Shown: positions 37,048 through 46,255 of the stretch, in pieces
Position numbering within the stretch: the stretch's first letter is position 1
How the letters are laid out: every line of letters begins with the position of its first letter
From: Clostridiales bacterium 1_7_47FAA
GTDB lineage: Bacteria; Bacillota; Clostridia; Lachnospirales; Lachnospiraceae
NCBI GenBank assembly: GCA_000155435.1
Contig: DS990260.1
Location: 26,894 to 90,893, forward strand
DNA: 64,000 nucleotides
Direction of reading: 5' to 3'
Program-made: the position numbers and the translations under genes
Notes under the pieces: generated by a model
The model's input: the letters and a program-made list of their open reading frames with translations, nothing else
Databases searched by the model: none
Told to the model about the DNA's origin: nothing

Positions 37048-37886
37048 CTGGTATTAGGGTGTAACCCAGACCCGCCAAAATATGGCATGGAATTAATCGT
37101 TACCATATCTTCATCCGAAAGATGAAAATCAAATATATCCGCATTCTCCACAATACGCGATGGCGTCACCGACTTAGGCAATGGCAGCACACCATTTTGA
37201 AGGCACCAGCGTATGCACAGTTGGGCAACCGACTTCCCGTATTTTGAAGCGATATCCTGAAGCCTCCGATCCGTCAGCATGCGTCCCGTCCCCAACGGGC
37301 TCCATGCCTCCACCAGAATATCATGTTTCCTGCAGTAATCCACTGTCTCCTCCTGCATTTGACCCGGATGATATTCAATCTGGTCCACCATCGGGATTAT
37401 TTCTGTTTGCATCAATGCCTCCAGGTGCTCCGGAAGGAAATTAGATACACCAATGGATTTTATATATCCTTTCTTGTAGAGTTCTGTCATGGCCCGCCAC
37501 GTATCAACATTAACCGCTTCCCAATCCGGACAGCGGTATTTTGTAGCCGGCCAATGGATTAGATACAGGTCCAGATAATCTGTCTGCAAATCATCCAATG
37601 TTTTTTGAAATGATTTCATTGTCTTTTCATACCCTCTGCTGTCATCCCACACCTTGCTGGTTATAAATAATTCAGCACGCGGTATGTCTACGGGCTTAAG
37701 CGCCTCACCAATGCTTGATTCGTTTTTGTATGCGGCAGCGGTATCAATATGCCTGTAGCCGGCCCTGACTGCCGTCCTGACCGCCGCGGTGGCAGTCTCT
37801 CCGTTTGGGGACTGCCACGTTCCGAATCCAAGGCATGGTATATGATATCCATTATTCAGAATATACGTATCTGTTATCCGTTCCAT
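37044..37886 (-). CDS. Aldo/keto reductase, 2,5-diketo-gluconate reductase-like (AKR5 type)
   Basis: 280 residues. GFGTWQSPNG, RHIDTAAAYKNE (Asp, Tyr), ITSKVWD (Lys), LIHWP (His), GVSNF, YHPG and C-terminal PLPKSVTPSRIVENADIFDF for NADPH. The ATG pair at 37889/37886 follows AGGAGGT; the second has better spacing. Belongs to the small AKRs that reduce keto-sugar acids, alpha-keto esters or aldehydes. Confidence 0.9.
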   Translation of the reverse strand: MERITDTYILNNGYHIPCLGFGTWQSPNGETATAAVRTAVRAGYRHIDTAAAYKNESSIGEALKPVDIPRAELFITSKVWDDSRGYEKTMKSFQKTLDDLQTDYLDLYLIHWPATKYRCPDWEAVNVDTWRAMTELYKKGYIKSIGVSNFLPEHLEALMQTEIIPMVDQIEYHPGQMQEETVDYCRKHDILVEAWSPLGTGRMLTDRRLQDIASKYGKSVAQLCIRWCLQNGVLPLPKSVTPSRIVENADIFDFHLSDEDMVTINSMPYFGGSGLHPNTR

Positions 37887-37961
37887 CATACCTCCTAAGA
37901 ATTCTCCTTTCCAAAATGCCGGACTGTTATCCGTATCTCCCAATACCGGCTGACTGACATG

Positions 37962-39437
37962 CTAAACACGCAGGACCACCGCATGCCCGGCATCATGCTT
38001 TGTCATCAGCGCATTTACGATAAATGCAGCTACCAGGCTGACGATACAGCCGACGCCAACAGCCAGATAAACGCTGAGTATGATTTTACCCACATAAACC
38101 ACCAGATATGCTGCGATTCCGCATACAGCCGCTATGATGGCTGACATCCTGTGCACCTTTTTCTGTGTCACCGCCACAAGCAGGGGACCTGCAACGCCGC
38201 TTAAAATGACCCCCGTACCAATCCAGTTAAGCACATTCAATGAACTGGGCCTGTTAAACGCAATCGGAAGCGATGCAATACCAACAAGTACCACGGACCA
38301 TTTTGCAATGGACAGGGAAATCCTGTCTGCCTTCTCAATATCGACTTTCTGTCCGCAGTCAATTTTATGCTGTATATACGTCTGGCGATACAGCGTGTTT
38401 CCAAGAACAGTTGCCATCATTACCATGATCCCGTCTGTGGTCGACATGGTGGCCGCCAGCAGCACAACATTGAAAAATGCCCCAACCACGGGATGATATA
38501 CCATGGTTACAAAAGTCGGAAGGGCATCATCTGCATTCGCCAGCACCTCCGGTGTCAGAAGCCTGGAATACATTCCCCCTACAACCACCATGCCGCCGAT
38601 GAACAGGCAGAAACCTGCAAATAGTATGAATTTCCTTAAATCCCGGTTTGTCTTAAGATACTGGACCTTATTCATCAGCTGAGGATTCAGCGACCAGCAT
38701 GCATTGGAAATGAATATGCCTGAAATAGCCACCGGGCCTGCAAATGCAGCATCGGACGGATTAAACGCAGCTGACAGGTTGGGATCTGCCTGGCTCAGCA
38801 GTCTGGGAACCTCTGTGAATACATTCCCAAACAGGAAGAATCCTGTAATGACCACCGTGATGGATACGATACACATCAGGGTGCCCTGAACCACATTGGT
38901 ATAGATATGCGCATATGTACCGCCAAGGAACAGGTAGATCATAACAACCACCACACCAATCAACACACCTGTTTCATAAGGAATCCCCAAGGTTGCATTC
39001 ATCAGGGTACCGACGCCTACAAACTGGGCAGCCAGGGGTACGATATTGCACAGACATACAATACCAATCAGCAGACGGAGCCCCTTGCTTTGATATACAT
39101 CAGCAAGCCAGTCCGGCATGGTAAGGGCATTTGTCTTATCCGCAAGCTTCCGGTAGCTCCCCGCAACGATTGCAAGCATTAAGATGGCAGGAAACCAATG
39201 TCCCATATGATACCATAACAGGGACACGCCATTTTTATAGGCAAGACCGGGCAGGCCAAGGAACGTACCCGCGCTCATGAATGTGGCCGCCCATGTTATG
39301 GCAACAATATATGGGTTTACATCCCCTGATGACACTGCAAAAGATTTCATATCCGTGGTCTTCTTAGACCCCTTCAGGCCGAGAACCCCCATTGCAATCA
39401 GATATATGACAAACAGTATTATAAATGTAGCCTTCAT
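37962..39437 (-). CDS. Sodium:solute symporter family transporter
   Basis: 491 residues with about thirteen membrane segments and the SSS pattern (ITWAATFMSAGTFLGLPGLAYKNG; ATMSTTDGIMVMMATVLGNTLY). Related to the pantothenate/proline/sialate-type symporters; the substrate is probably a carboxylate or sugar derivative. The SD GGAGGGGAG lies within the end of the 35-residue gene just upstream, so the two are coupled. Confidence 0.9.
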   Translation of the reverse strand: MKATFIILFVIYLIAMGVLGLKGSKKTTDMKSFAVSSGDVNPYIVAITWAATFMSAGTFLGLPGLAYKNGVSLLWYHMGHWFPAILMLAIVAGSYRKLADKTNALTMPDWLADVYQSKGLRLLIGIVCLCNIVPLAAQFVGVGTLMNATLGIPYETGVLIGVVVVMIYLFLGGTYAHIYTNVVQGTLMCIVSITVVITGFFLFGNVFTEVPRLLSQADPNLSAAFNPSDAAFAGPVAISGIFISNACWSLNPQLMNKVQYLKTNRDLRKFILFAGFCLFIGGMVVVGGMYSRLLTPEVLANADDALPTFVTMVYHPVVGAFFNVVLLAATMSTTDGIMVMMATVLGNTLYRQTYIQHKIDCGQKVDIEKADRISLSIAKWSVVLVGIASLPIAFNRPSSLNVLNWIGTGVILSGVAGPLLVAVTQKKVHRMSAIIAAVCGIAAYLVVYVGKIILSVYLAVGVGCIVSLVAAFIVNALMTKHDAGHAVVLRV

Positions 39438-39438
39438 C

Positions 39439-39546
39439 TTACTCCCCTCCCTCTTCGTTTAAATGATTGTTTGAATACAGGCCCTTTGTTACCCCTACTA
39501 CAAGAATCCAACTGATAATCTCCACTACAGCCCAAATTTTAAACAT
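39439..39546 (-). CDS. 35-residue membrane peptide, probable small accessory protein of the symporter
   Basis: Starts at ATG 39546 with a strong GGAGGAGG upstream and stops at 39439, one base before the symporter ATG. The product begins MFKIWAVVEIISWILVV, a single membrane helix, and ends in an acidic tail (NEEGGE). Small membrane proteins directly before SSS symporters are known (for example YhdT before PanF, and a family called symporter small accessory protein). Its position, start signal and hydrophobic helix argue for a real gene. Confidence 0.75.
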   Translation of the reverse strand: MFKIWAVVEIISWILVVGVTKGLYSNNHLNEEGGE

Positions 39547-39568
39547 ATCTTTCCTCCTCCTCTTGTTT

Positions 39569-40288
39569 TCAAACCCCAAACAGCCGGGCTAATTCAACAA
39601 AATCATTTAACACATAATCCACTTCCTGTTTTCCATCCGGTTCATCGTAAATTACCTTTGGCCCATATTCCATCGGTCTTGGTACAAATATGGTCGTACA
39701 GCCCGCGAGCTTTGCCCCGTCCAGATCAAAGGGATGGGCCGCGACCATGGCAACCTCTTCCGGCCTTGCGCCCAGAAGGTTAATTTCATCAACATAAACT
39801 TCTGGATTGGGCTTGAATTTCTTAAATAAATCCCCTGTCGTAATAAAATCCCATGGCAGGCAGGCCGCTTTTTCAATATCAATCATCAAATTAAAATCCC
39901 CGTTAGAAAAAGGTCCAATCGCGTATCCTGTTTTCAATCTGTTTAATCCTTCCAGCACATCCGGCCATGGGGAAAGCCGGTGCCATATTTTTCCCAGATT
40001 TTCATAGTCCTCTGCCGACAGGACATCAAGCCCGCACTCCCTGGCCCTGGAATCCAGATACTCCATAAAAACAGTATCCGCCGGGACCCATTCCCGTTTT
40101 CCATGGGCAATGTCAAATGTTGCCTTAAAGTATCCGTCATTTCTCCAGGCATTGGCAAATTCGTCCCAATCAATATCCAGGTTGTACTTTTTGCTTAAAG
40201 ACATGCCATGTGTTACGATTGAGCCATGCCAGTCAACCACTGTCCCGAATGTATCAAAAATTATGTACCGGGTTTTCGATATATCCAT
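39569..40288 (-). CDS. Haloacid dehalogenase type II-like HAD hydrolase
   Basis: 239 residues from ATG 40288 (AGAGGTG upstream). Motif I FDTFGTVVDW has the nucleophile Asp and the dehalogenase-type T/G instead of a second Asp, motif II FSNGD, Lys in KKFKPNPEVY and a closing VAAHPFDLDGAKLAG typical of L-2-haloacid dehalogenases. The true substrate could be a haloacid or a phosphate. First gene of the operon under the LacI-type operators. Confidence 0.88.
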   Translation of the reverse strand: MDISKTRYIIFDTFGTVVDWHGSIVTHGMSLSKKYNLDIDWDEFANAWRNDGYFKATFDIAHGKREWVPADTVFMEYLDSRARECGLDVLSAEDYENLGKIWHRLSPWPDVLEGLNRLKTGYAIGPFSNGDFNLMIDIEKAACLPWDFITTGDLFKKFKPNPEVYVDEINLLGARPEEVAMVAAHPFDLDGAKLAGCTTIFVPRPMEYGPKVIYDEPDGKQEVDYVLNDFVELARLFGV

Positions 40289-40429
40289 CTGTATACACCT
40301 CTGTTCTTTCCTAATTAACATTTCTAAACATTTAATCTGCAAAATCCTCGCATTGTAATACGCTTTTCTATGTGCTCTTTATAAACATTTTATTTCTTTA
40401 TGAAAATATCTATCCATCGCCTCTTTTCT

Positions 40430-40489
40430 GTAAATTATTTATAAATTATTTATATTTGATAGTATAGGCGAAAATGCTGTTTTTGTCAA
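40430..40489 (-). promoter_or_regulatory. Promoter and two operators of the HAD/symporter operon
   Basis: Reverse-strand TTGACA (40484-40489), 17 bases, TATACT (40461-40466). Just downstream lie two copies of a 13-bp palindrome of type RTAAATTATTTAY at 40441-40453 and 40430-40442, centres 11 bases apart, one helical turn. Confidence 0.8.
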
Positions 40490-40569
40490 TATCATCCTAC
40501 TTTATTTTTATATTATCATCATTTTCACTATATTTCCAATGTTTTTTTATCTTTATAGTTTATTATTTT

Positions 40570-40646
40570 ATAAATTATTTACAAAATATCGCTATTTGAT
40601 GCAATCTAAGATACCTTTTGTTATTCTAATTTTGTAAATTATTTAC
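40570..40646. promoter_or_regulatory. Two further LacI-type operator copies
   Basis: ATAAATTATTTAC (40570-40582) and the perfect palindrome GTAAATTATTTAC (40634-40646), 64 bases apart. Same element as at 40430-40453, so four sites lie in the 473-base, gene-free and very A+T-rich interval 40289-40761. Confidence 0.75.
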
Positions 40647-40696
40647 GAATTATCATCTGTGAAACTCATTTTCCCTCGAATATACCATTCGAAACG

Positions 40697-40725
40697 TTGA
40701 CTTTATATCTAAACTGCTCTAAAAT
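40697..40725 (+). promoter_or_regulatory. Promoter of the LacI gene
   Basis: TTGACT (40697-40702), 17 bases, TAAAAT (40720-40725), about 36 bases before the ATG. Core elements are identical to the TRAP operon promoter at 61928-61956. Confidence 0.72.
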
Positions 40726-40761
40726 GTCATATAAAGACAGAAAAATCATAAAGGGGCAGAA

Positions 40762-41793
40762 ATGATGGCCATTAAGGCAAAAGAACTGGCACAGCAGTTA
40801 GGGGTATCCGCGGCTACACTATCTTTAGTCATGAACGGAAAACCTGGAATCAGCGATAAGACACGAGAAAAGATAATAAAGGAAATGAATGATCTTGGTT
40901 ATGGCTATTTGGTGAAGAATCCCCACAACGAGCCACAGATTCAAAATACCATTGGATTTGTTATTTATAAAAATGATGGGAAGATGCTTGGGTTAAACTC
41001 TTTTTATCCATTAATTCTGGACGGTGTGGAAAGCACCGCAAGGAAATACGGTTATAACCTTGTAATCATCAACCTGGAACGGGCTGATATCGAACAGCAG
41101 ATTCATTATATAACGGATGCCAATTGCGTCGGTTATGTTATATTTGCTACGGAAATGCAGGATAATGAAATCGATTATTTCGAAAACCTGGGACTTCCGT
41201 TTGTCCTCTTAGACAACTACTATAATGGACGGATGATTAATACGGTAAAGGTCAATAATGAGCAAGGGTGCTATCTTGCCGCAAAGTATCTGATTGATAT
41301 GGGACACCGCAGAATAGGTTATCTTTCCAGCGGCCTTCCGATTAACAGTTTCATTGAACGCCGCAATTTTTCAAAAAAGGCTTTGGCATCCTTCGGCATA
41401 ATGGATATGGAAAAGTTCACCTATACCATCGGCTATCCAATTGACCAGGCGGCAGAAGGAATCCTGCCCGTTCTGAAAAAACATAAAAAGTCCGAACTTC
41501 CCACCGCCTTTTTAGTGGACAATGACCTTGTGGCAATCGGGGCAATGCAGGGCATGAAGGAATTTGGTTATCAACTGCCTGATGACTTTTCATTTGTAGG
41601 CAATGCGGACCGTCCAATCAGTTCCTTGGTGGAGCCAAAGTTAACCACCATCCGGGTGCCACAGGAGCGCTTTGGATCTGAAGCCGTGTTTCAACTGATA
41701 CAACAGTTACAGAACCAGGAAACATCATTTACAAGGGTTGAGATAAATGGGGAACTGATTGTACGGGATAGTGTGAAAGATATAAACGGATGA
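40762..41793 (+). CDS. LacI-family transcriptional regulator
   Basis: 343 residues. N-terminal helix-turn-helix KAKELAQQLGVSAATLSLVMNGKPGIS, hinge near residue 50, then a periplasmic-binding-like ligand domain (IGFVIYKNDG ... FLVDNDLVAIGAMQGMKEFGY ... TTIRVPQERFG). ATG pair at 40762/40765, SD AAGGGG. Paralogue of the regulator at 62102-63181 with nearly the same DNA-binding helices. Divergent from the HAD/symporter operon with four palindromes between. Confidence 0.93.
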   Translation: MMAIKAKELAQQLGVSAATLSLVMNGKPGISDKTREKIIKEMNDLGYGYLVKNPHNEPQIQNTIGFVIYKNDGKMLGLNSFYPLILDGVESTARKYGYNLVIINLERADIEQQIHYITDANCVGYVIFATEMQDNEIDYFENLGLPFVLLDNYYNGRMINTVKVNNEQGCYLAAKYLIDMGHRRIGYLSSGLPINSFIERRNFSKKALASFGIMDMEKFTYTIGYPIDQAAEGILPVLKKHKKSELPTAFLVDNDLVAIGAMQGMKEFGYQLPDDFSFVGNADRPISSLVEPKLTTIRVPQERFGSEAVFQLIQQLQNQETSFTRVEINGELIVRDSVKDING

Positions 41794-41840
41794 ACCAAAT
41801 ATCTGCTGGTAAGGACAGGTCTTACTTTAAGCAGTTTCAA

Positions 41841-41878
41841 GGAAAACTCCCCCGTTGTGAAAAGCGGGGGAGTTTTCC
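41841..41878. terminator. Bidirectional terminator between LacI gene and 11-gene operon
   Basis: Perfect 14-bp stem 41841-41854 / 41865-41878 (GGAAAACTCCCCCG and its inverse), 10-base loop, with A/T ends on both sides. It lies between convergent genes that stop at 41793 and 41924. Confidence 0.88.
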
Positions 41879-41923
41879 TAAACGCATTTAAATGGCATCT
41901 AGGATAAATTTCATAAATGTCTA

Positions 41924-42352
41924 TTATTTTTCTGAAGTCCCATCCATCATACTCTTTAAAAGTTCTTTTCTTATGTCCATATACAAAGGCCTGCACACAT
42001 CAGATGGAACACAGGCTATCATATCCTCTCCAGTGCCGGCGGCATCAGCCAGTACAACCATTCCCTTTCCAACCTTATGTCCAATCTTCATTTTTTTAAG
42101 TATACCCATGATTTTCATATGCTCTTTTAAGGGTATTTCTTTTCTGCTCCTAACCGGAATCAGCCGAGTATTATTTCCATCCTCCACCAATACCGTGGTC
42201 GTCAGCACACGCATAGGACATGTTAACTCCTGATGCGCAAAATCCATCCCCCTGCTGCACCGGTTCCCACTAATTGTCATGTCAGCTTCATTCAAAACAC
42301 AAATCTGCATCAAACACTGGTTCGGACATATAGTACAGTATAGTTCCATCAC
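41924..42352 (-). CDS. DUF1667 protein
   Basis: 142 residues. Cysteine pattern CTICPNQC and later NRCSRG at the N-terminus, then PMRVLTTTVLVEDGN, typical of DUF1667. These proteins regularly follow a GlpA-like dehydrogenase and an FAD oxidoreductase, as here, and may carry electrons or a metal centre for that complex. ATG overlaps the previous stop (ATGA). Last gene of the operon. Confidence 0.88.
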   Translation of the reverse strand: MMELYCTICPNQCLMQICVLNEADMTISGNRCSRGMDFAHQELTCPMRVLTTTVLVEDGNNTRLIPVRSRKEIPLKEHMKIMGILKKMKIGHKVGKGMVVLADAAGTGEDMIACVPSDVCRPLYMDIRKELLKSMMDGTSEK

Positions 42353-43350
42353 ATCACGGCCCCTTCCCCTGCTGCATATCTGGCAGAAAATCTCCCCACC
42401 CTGACTGCATCCATAACAACATGATCCACTGTATCATATACATGGAGGACATTCCCACATGCAAAAATCCCGGGAATTGTAGTTTCAAATCTCTCATTCA
42501 CAACCGGTCCGCCGCTTTTTTCATCCAATTGCGCACCCGCCCCAAAGGTAAGCTCATTCTCAGGAATCAACCCCACAGCCAGCACAAGGCTGTCGCAGGC
42601 AATCTCTGTCTCCGAACCAGGTATGACACGGAAATCCCCGTCAACCTTTCCCACCATAACAGCCTCTACCCTATTTTTACCAATAACCCTTGTAACAGTA
42701 GTAGAAAGATGTAGGGGTATCCCAAAATCTTCAAGGCAGTTCTTTATATTACGTCTCAGCCCTCCCGGTTCTGGCATGATTTCGTAAACTCCAAGCACCT
42801 CCAATCCTTCCAGCGTCAGTCTGCGGGCCATGATTAATCCGATATCACCTGAACCGAGGATGACAAATCGTCTTCCGGGTATACAATTTGCTATATTCAC
42901 ATAATACTGAGCCTGCCCTGCCGTATATATACCGGCAGTCCTAGCGCCAGGAAGCAGAATTGCATCCCTTGTTTTCTCACGGCAGCCCATGGCAAGAATA
43001 ACAGATTTAGCATCAATAGATAAGATACCTTCCTCACATATGGCCGTCATTGTTTTATCTGGATTAAGCCGGGTGACATATGCATTCCTGATTACCAATA
43101 TTCCAGATTCGGCAACCTCGTCCCTTTGACACTGGGCAAATTCCGGACCGCTCAGGTCTGCCCCATAACACTCAAGTCCAAAGCCATTGTGAATACACTG
43201 GTTCAGGATTCCGCCAAGTTCGAAATTACGCTCAATCACTACTGTCCGGGCCCCATTCTTCCATGCTTCCAACGCAGCTGCCATCCCTGCCGGCCCACCC
43301 CCTATTACAGCAACATCACAGGTTATTCTATTTTCATTGCTGACTGGCAT
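42349..43350 (-). CDS. FAD-dependent oxidoreductase, pyridine-nucleotide-disulfide type, GlpB-like partner
   Basis: 333 residues. FAD-binding GGGPAGMAAALEA at about 17-29, second Rossmann motif ILGSGDIGLIMARRL at about 165-180 for NAD(P), and C-terminal GIFACGNVLHVYDTVDHVVMDAVRVG for FAD. No redox CxxC is present at the usual disulfide site; ILNQCIHNGFG has a single Cys. Partner of the GlpA-like and DUF1667 proteins, probably passing electrons to NAD or a membrane carrier. Confidence 0.88.
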   Translation of the reverse strand: MPVSNENRITCDVAVIGGGPAGMAAALEAWKNGARTVVIERNFELGGILNQCIHNGFGLECYGADLSGPEFAQCQRDEVAESGILVIRNAYVTRLNPDKTMTAICEEGILSIDAKSVILAMGCREKTRDAILLPGARTAGIYTAGQAQYYVNIANCIPGRRFVILGSGDIGLIMARRLTLEGLEVLGVYEIMPEPGGLRRNIKNCLEDFGIPLHLSTTVTRVIGKNRVEAVMVGKVDGDFRVIPGSETEIACDSLVLAVGLIPENELTFGAGAQLDEKSGGPVVNERFETTIPGIFACGNVLHVYDTVDHVVMDAVRVGRFSARYAAGEGAVM

Positions 43351-44798
43351 TAGTTGTCACCTTCCTTTAAGGCAGCAACCAAAGGATTACTGCCATCTTC
43401 TTCTAATAGTACTTCCCATGGATTCAAACCAAGTTCCCTGGACAAAAGTTCAATCACCCTTTGCTGGCAGAAACCGCCCTGACACCGTCCCATTCCAGCA
43501 CGTGTACGTCTTTTTACCCCTCCAATGGTGTTCGCTCCTGCCGGGCTGTGGATTGCTTCAAGAATATCGCCTTCCGTCACCATCTCACATCGGCATACCA
43601 TACGTCCAAAGGCCGGATTCCTTTTTATCTTCTCCTCCTGTTCTTCAGGTGTCAGTTCCGCAAAACGCCGCGGTAACCGATTGGCTGGCCGGAAGTTTTC
43701 ATCCACTTCCATTTTCATCCCCAACGCCTTAAGAAGATCCGAGACGTAAACCGCGATTGCTGGTGCAGATGCAATTCCTGGGGATTGAATCCCTACAACC
43801 TGAATAAGATTTTTTATTTTTGTAGACGGGCGGATGTAAAAATCATGTGGGCATTCCTCCATTACAGCCCGTTCTCCTGAAAACATACGTATCACTTTAC
43901 AATCTTTAATATCAGGCGCTGACTTTACCGCGCCATTCATCAGCTGCGAAATTCCTTCTTGCGTATTTTCGCCAAATCCTTTTTCCATTACCACTGAAGT
44001 TGAACCAAGACTGGGATTTCCAGAAATCTTAGTGCCAATGGTAATTCCCTTGGACACCTCCGTTGGTATGGGGAATAAGGACATATTCATCTGAATCCCA
44101 TAACTCTTGTCAAATATAATCAGTTCACCATGCCGGCTTATCAAATGAAAGGATTCAGCCCCAGCCATATCCGACACCTCATCCCCTCTGATTCCCGCTG
44201 CATTAATAAGATAACGGGCACCATACTCGCCCTTTGTCGTGTTAAGCCTGAATATTTTTCCCGGACTGATTCCCTGTACCTCACAGCTCCGGAATAAATC
44301 CACACCATTTAACATGGCATGTTCCATAAATGCAATTGTAGTGAGATAAGGTTCTGTTACTGCCGCATTTGGAGCATATAAGGCATATTTTATCTTCCTA
44401 TCCGCATGAGGCTCCAGCCGGAAGATGCGCTCACCGGAAATCACTTCTAAATCCGGTACTCCATTTTGCTTCCCTTTCTTATATAAATTTTTAATATAAT
44501 CCAGATCTTTTTCATCAAATCCAACTACCATGGCCCCGGTCCTTCGGTACGGAAACCCCAACTCCTCCGCCAACTGCGGATACATGGAACATCCCTGTAC
44601 ATTCAGCAATGCCTTCAGCGTTCCAGGTTCAGGGTCATAACCACTGTGTATGAATCCTCCATTGCCTCTTGTGGCACCAGCGCCTATGTCCGTCTTAGCT
44701 TCAAACACGGCAATATCCAGTTTATATTTTGAAAGTTCCCTGGCTATTGCACATCCGACTATACCTCCGCCGATAATACCTACATCATATGTCTTCAA
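43350..44798 (-). CDS. GlpA-like FAD dehydrogenase with C-terminal [2Fe-2S] BFD domain
   Basis: 482 residues from TTG 44798, chosen because GGGAGGGG lies 4-5 bases upstream and the protein then starts at the FAD motif DVGIIGGGIVGCAIARELS; the first ATG (44894) would overlap the previous gene by 110 bases. DAO-type oxidase domain to about residue 370, then a bacterioferritin-associated-ferredoxin-like domain with VCRCEMV and GRCQGGFC cysteines. Related to anaerobic glycerol-3-phosphate dehydrogenase, but the operon suggests another hydroxy substrate. Confidence 0.88.
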   Translation of the reverse strand: MKTYDVGIIGGGIVGCAIARELSKYKLDIAVFEAKTDIGAGATRGNGGFIHSGYDPEPGTLKALLNVQGCSMYPQLAEELGFPYRRTGAMVVGFDEKDLDYIKNLYKKGKQNGVPDLEVISGERIFRLEPHADRKIKYALYAPNAAVTEPYLTTIAFMEHAMLNGVDLFRSCEVQGISPGKIFRLNTTKGEYGARYLINAAGIRGDEVSDMAGAESFHLISRHGELIIFDKSYGIQMNMSLFPIPTEVSKGITIGTKISGNPSLGSTSVVMEKGFGENTQEGISQLMNGAVKSAPDIKDCKVIRMFSGERAVMEECPHDFYIRPSTKIKNLIQVVGIQSPGIASAPAIAVYVSDLLKALGMKMEVDENFRPANRLPRRFAELTPEEQEEKIKRNPAFGRMVCRCEMVTEGDILEAIHSPAGANTIGGVKRRTRAGMGRCQGGFCQQRVIELLSRELGLNPWEVLLEEDGSNPLVAALKEGDN

Positions 44799-46245
44799 TG
44801 TTCCCCTCCCTGCAATATGCCATTCCAAACAAGCTAAGTCTGTTAAAATCCCTCCATCCGACTGGATAGAGGTCAATAGAAAGTCCGTTATCATCGTCTG
44901 CGTAGATAATAAGGTGATAAGAACCCAGTTTTTCCCTGAGCAGGATTATGCATTCCATTACATGTTCATTCCTCCACACATATCGTGCCCATCCATAATC
45001 CTGTGTGACCGTAATTTCCTGTTCCTTCCAGTCATTATACCATGCCTCAATTTCCCACCTGTCATTATTGATACCCAGTGTAAAAATAAACTTTAACCCA
45101 TTATCAATCTGATTGATGGCCATACTATGAATCTGGCTGCTATTTTTGGCGACCTCATATGTTTTTCCAACTATTGTCCCTTCCCTTCTGCTGGGTTCCC
45201 TGAGTCCCTTTGGCATTGGCATCTGGAGGCCGTTTTCCATTTCCCTGAGATGTCCCAAAATCTGTCTGTTTTCAGGCAGCGGCGTATCTGATATATTTTT
45301 AAAAAGTAATGGCCAGGCCAGGTGCACGACCTCTGTCAAATGACCGTACCCATCTTCCAGATTCCCCTGAAATGCCCATATAATATCGGTATCCGGACAT
45401 ATAATGAACATCTGTCCCCCATGCCCTTTTGAGCCGTAGGCACCGTTACGGTATCGCCAGAATTGATATCCATACCCTGGATTCCCATCCACGTAGCTGG
45501 TAAAATGAGTTACTTCCACATGGCTTCTGATAGCCTCTTCCAACCATTCGTTTGAGATAATCCGCTTTCCATCCCACATTCCCTTTTGGTGAATCAAAAG
45601 GGCAATTTTAGCAATATCCTGGATCTTACAGTGAAACCCCCTGCTCCCGGTATTTATTCCCATCTGTTCTTCCCAGTAAACACCGGTAATCCCCATATGT
45701 ACAAATAGCTTTTCATTAAGATATTCCACCATCTTTTTTCCAGTAACCTTCTGCACGATGGCGGCCAATGTATGCGTACCGGAATTGTCATATCCATATA
45801 AAGTCCCCGGCTTTACTCTTGGCGGAGTATTAAGGTATGATTTTAGCCAGTTAGGATAGCTTCTGTCAATCGACGATGCGTCTCCTGTCTCTCCTCCCTG
45901 CATGGTAAGCAGATGCCGTATTGTCCGCATCTTATTATACGGATGAAGCGGACCTGTTATAAGTTCAGGAAAAAAATCAACAATATGGCAGTCAAGATCC
46001 AATAGTCCCTCATCCACACATAATCCTATGGCCAGGCTTGTGATGGTCTTGCTTGTGGAGTACATAATATGATTCATCTGGGAGGTATAAGGATACCATG
46101 ACCCCATAGAAGCAATCCTGCCATGTCTAAGAAAAATAAAATGATGCAGAGGCAGCTTATTAATCGCCAACTGCCTATAAAATTCCAGGAAATTCCCACT
46201 TGGGATGCCAAGACTCTCCGGTGATGCCATTTGCAGTTCTTCCAT
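44785..46245 (-). CDS. Serine hydrolase of the beta-lactamase/PBP4* family
   Basis: 486 residues. Catalytic SxxK in YSTSKTITS, YxN in YGYDNSGTH and HGGQ in the KTG position, all of class C beta-lactamase-like esterases/amidases. No signal peptide, so cytoplasmic. The C-terminal 130 residues form an extra beta domain. Start at 46245 has AGGAGGG upstream. Its place inside a PTS catabolic operon suggests hydrolysis of an acyl or ester group from the imported compound (inference). Confidence 0.85.
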   Translation of the reverse strand: MEELQMASPESLGIPSGNFLEFYRQLAINKLPLHHFIFLRHGRIASMGSWYPYTSQMNHIMYSTSKTITSLAIGLCVDEGLLDLDCHIVDFFPELITGPLHPYNKMRTIRHLLTMQGGETGDASSIDRSYPNWLKSYLNTPPRVKPGTLYGYDNSGTHTLAAIVQKVTGKKMVEYLNEKLFVHMGITGVYWEEQMGINTGSRGFHCKIQDIAKIALLIHQKGMWDGKRIISNEWLEEAIRSHVEVTHFTSYVDGNPGYGYQFWRYRNGAYGSKGHGGQMFIICPDTDIIWAFQGNLEDGYGHLTEVVHLAWPLLFKNISDTPLPENRQILGHLREMENGLQMPMPKGLREPSRREGTIVGKTYEVAKNSSQIHSMAINQIDNGLKFIFTLGINNDRWEIEAWYNDWKEQEITVTQDYGWARYVWRNEHVMECIILLREKLGSYHLIIYADDDNGLSIDLYPVGWRDFNRLSLFGMAYCREGNIEDI

Positions 46246-46255
46246 AAATGCCCTC

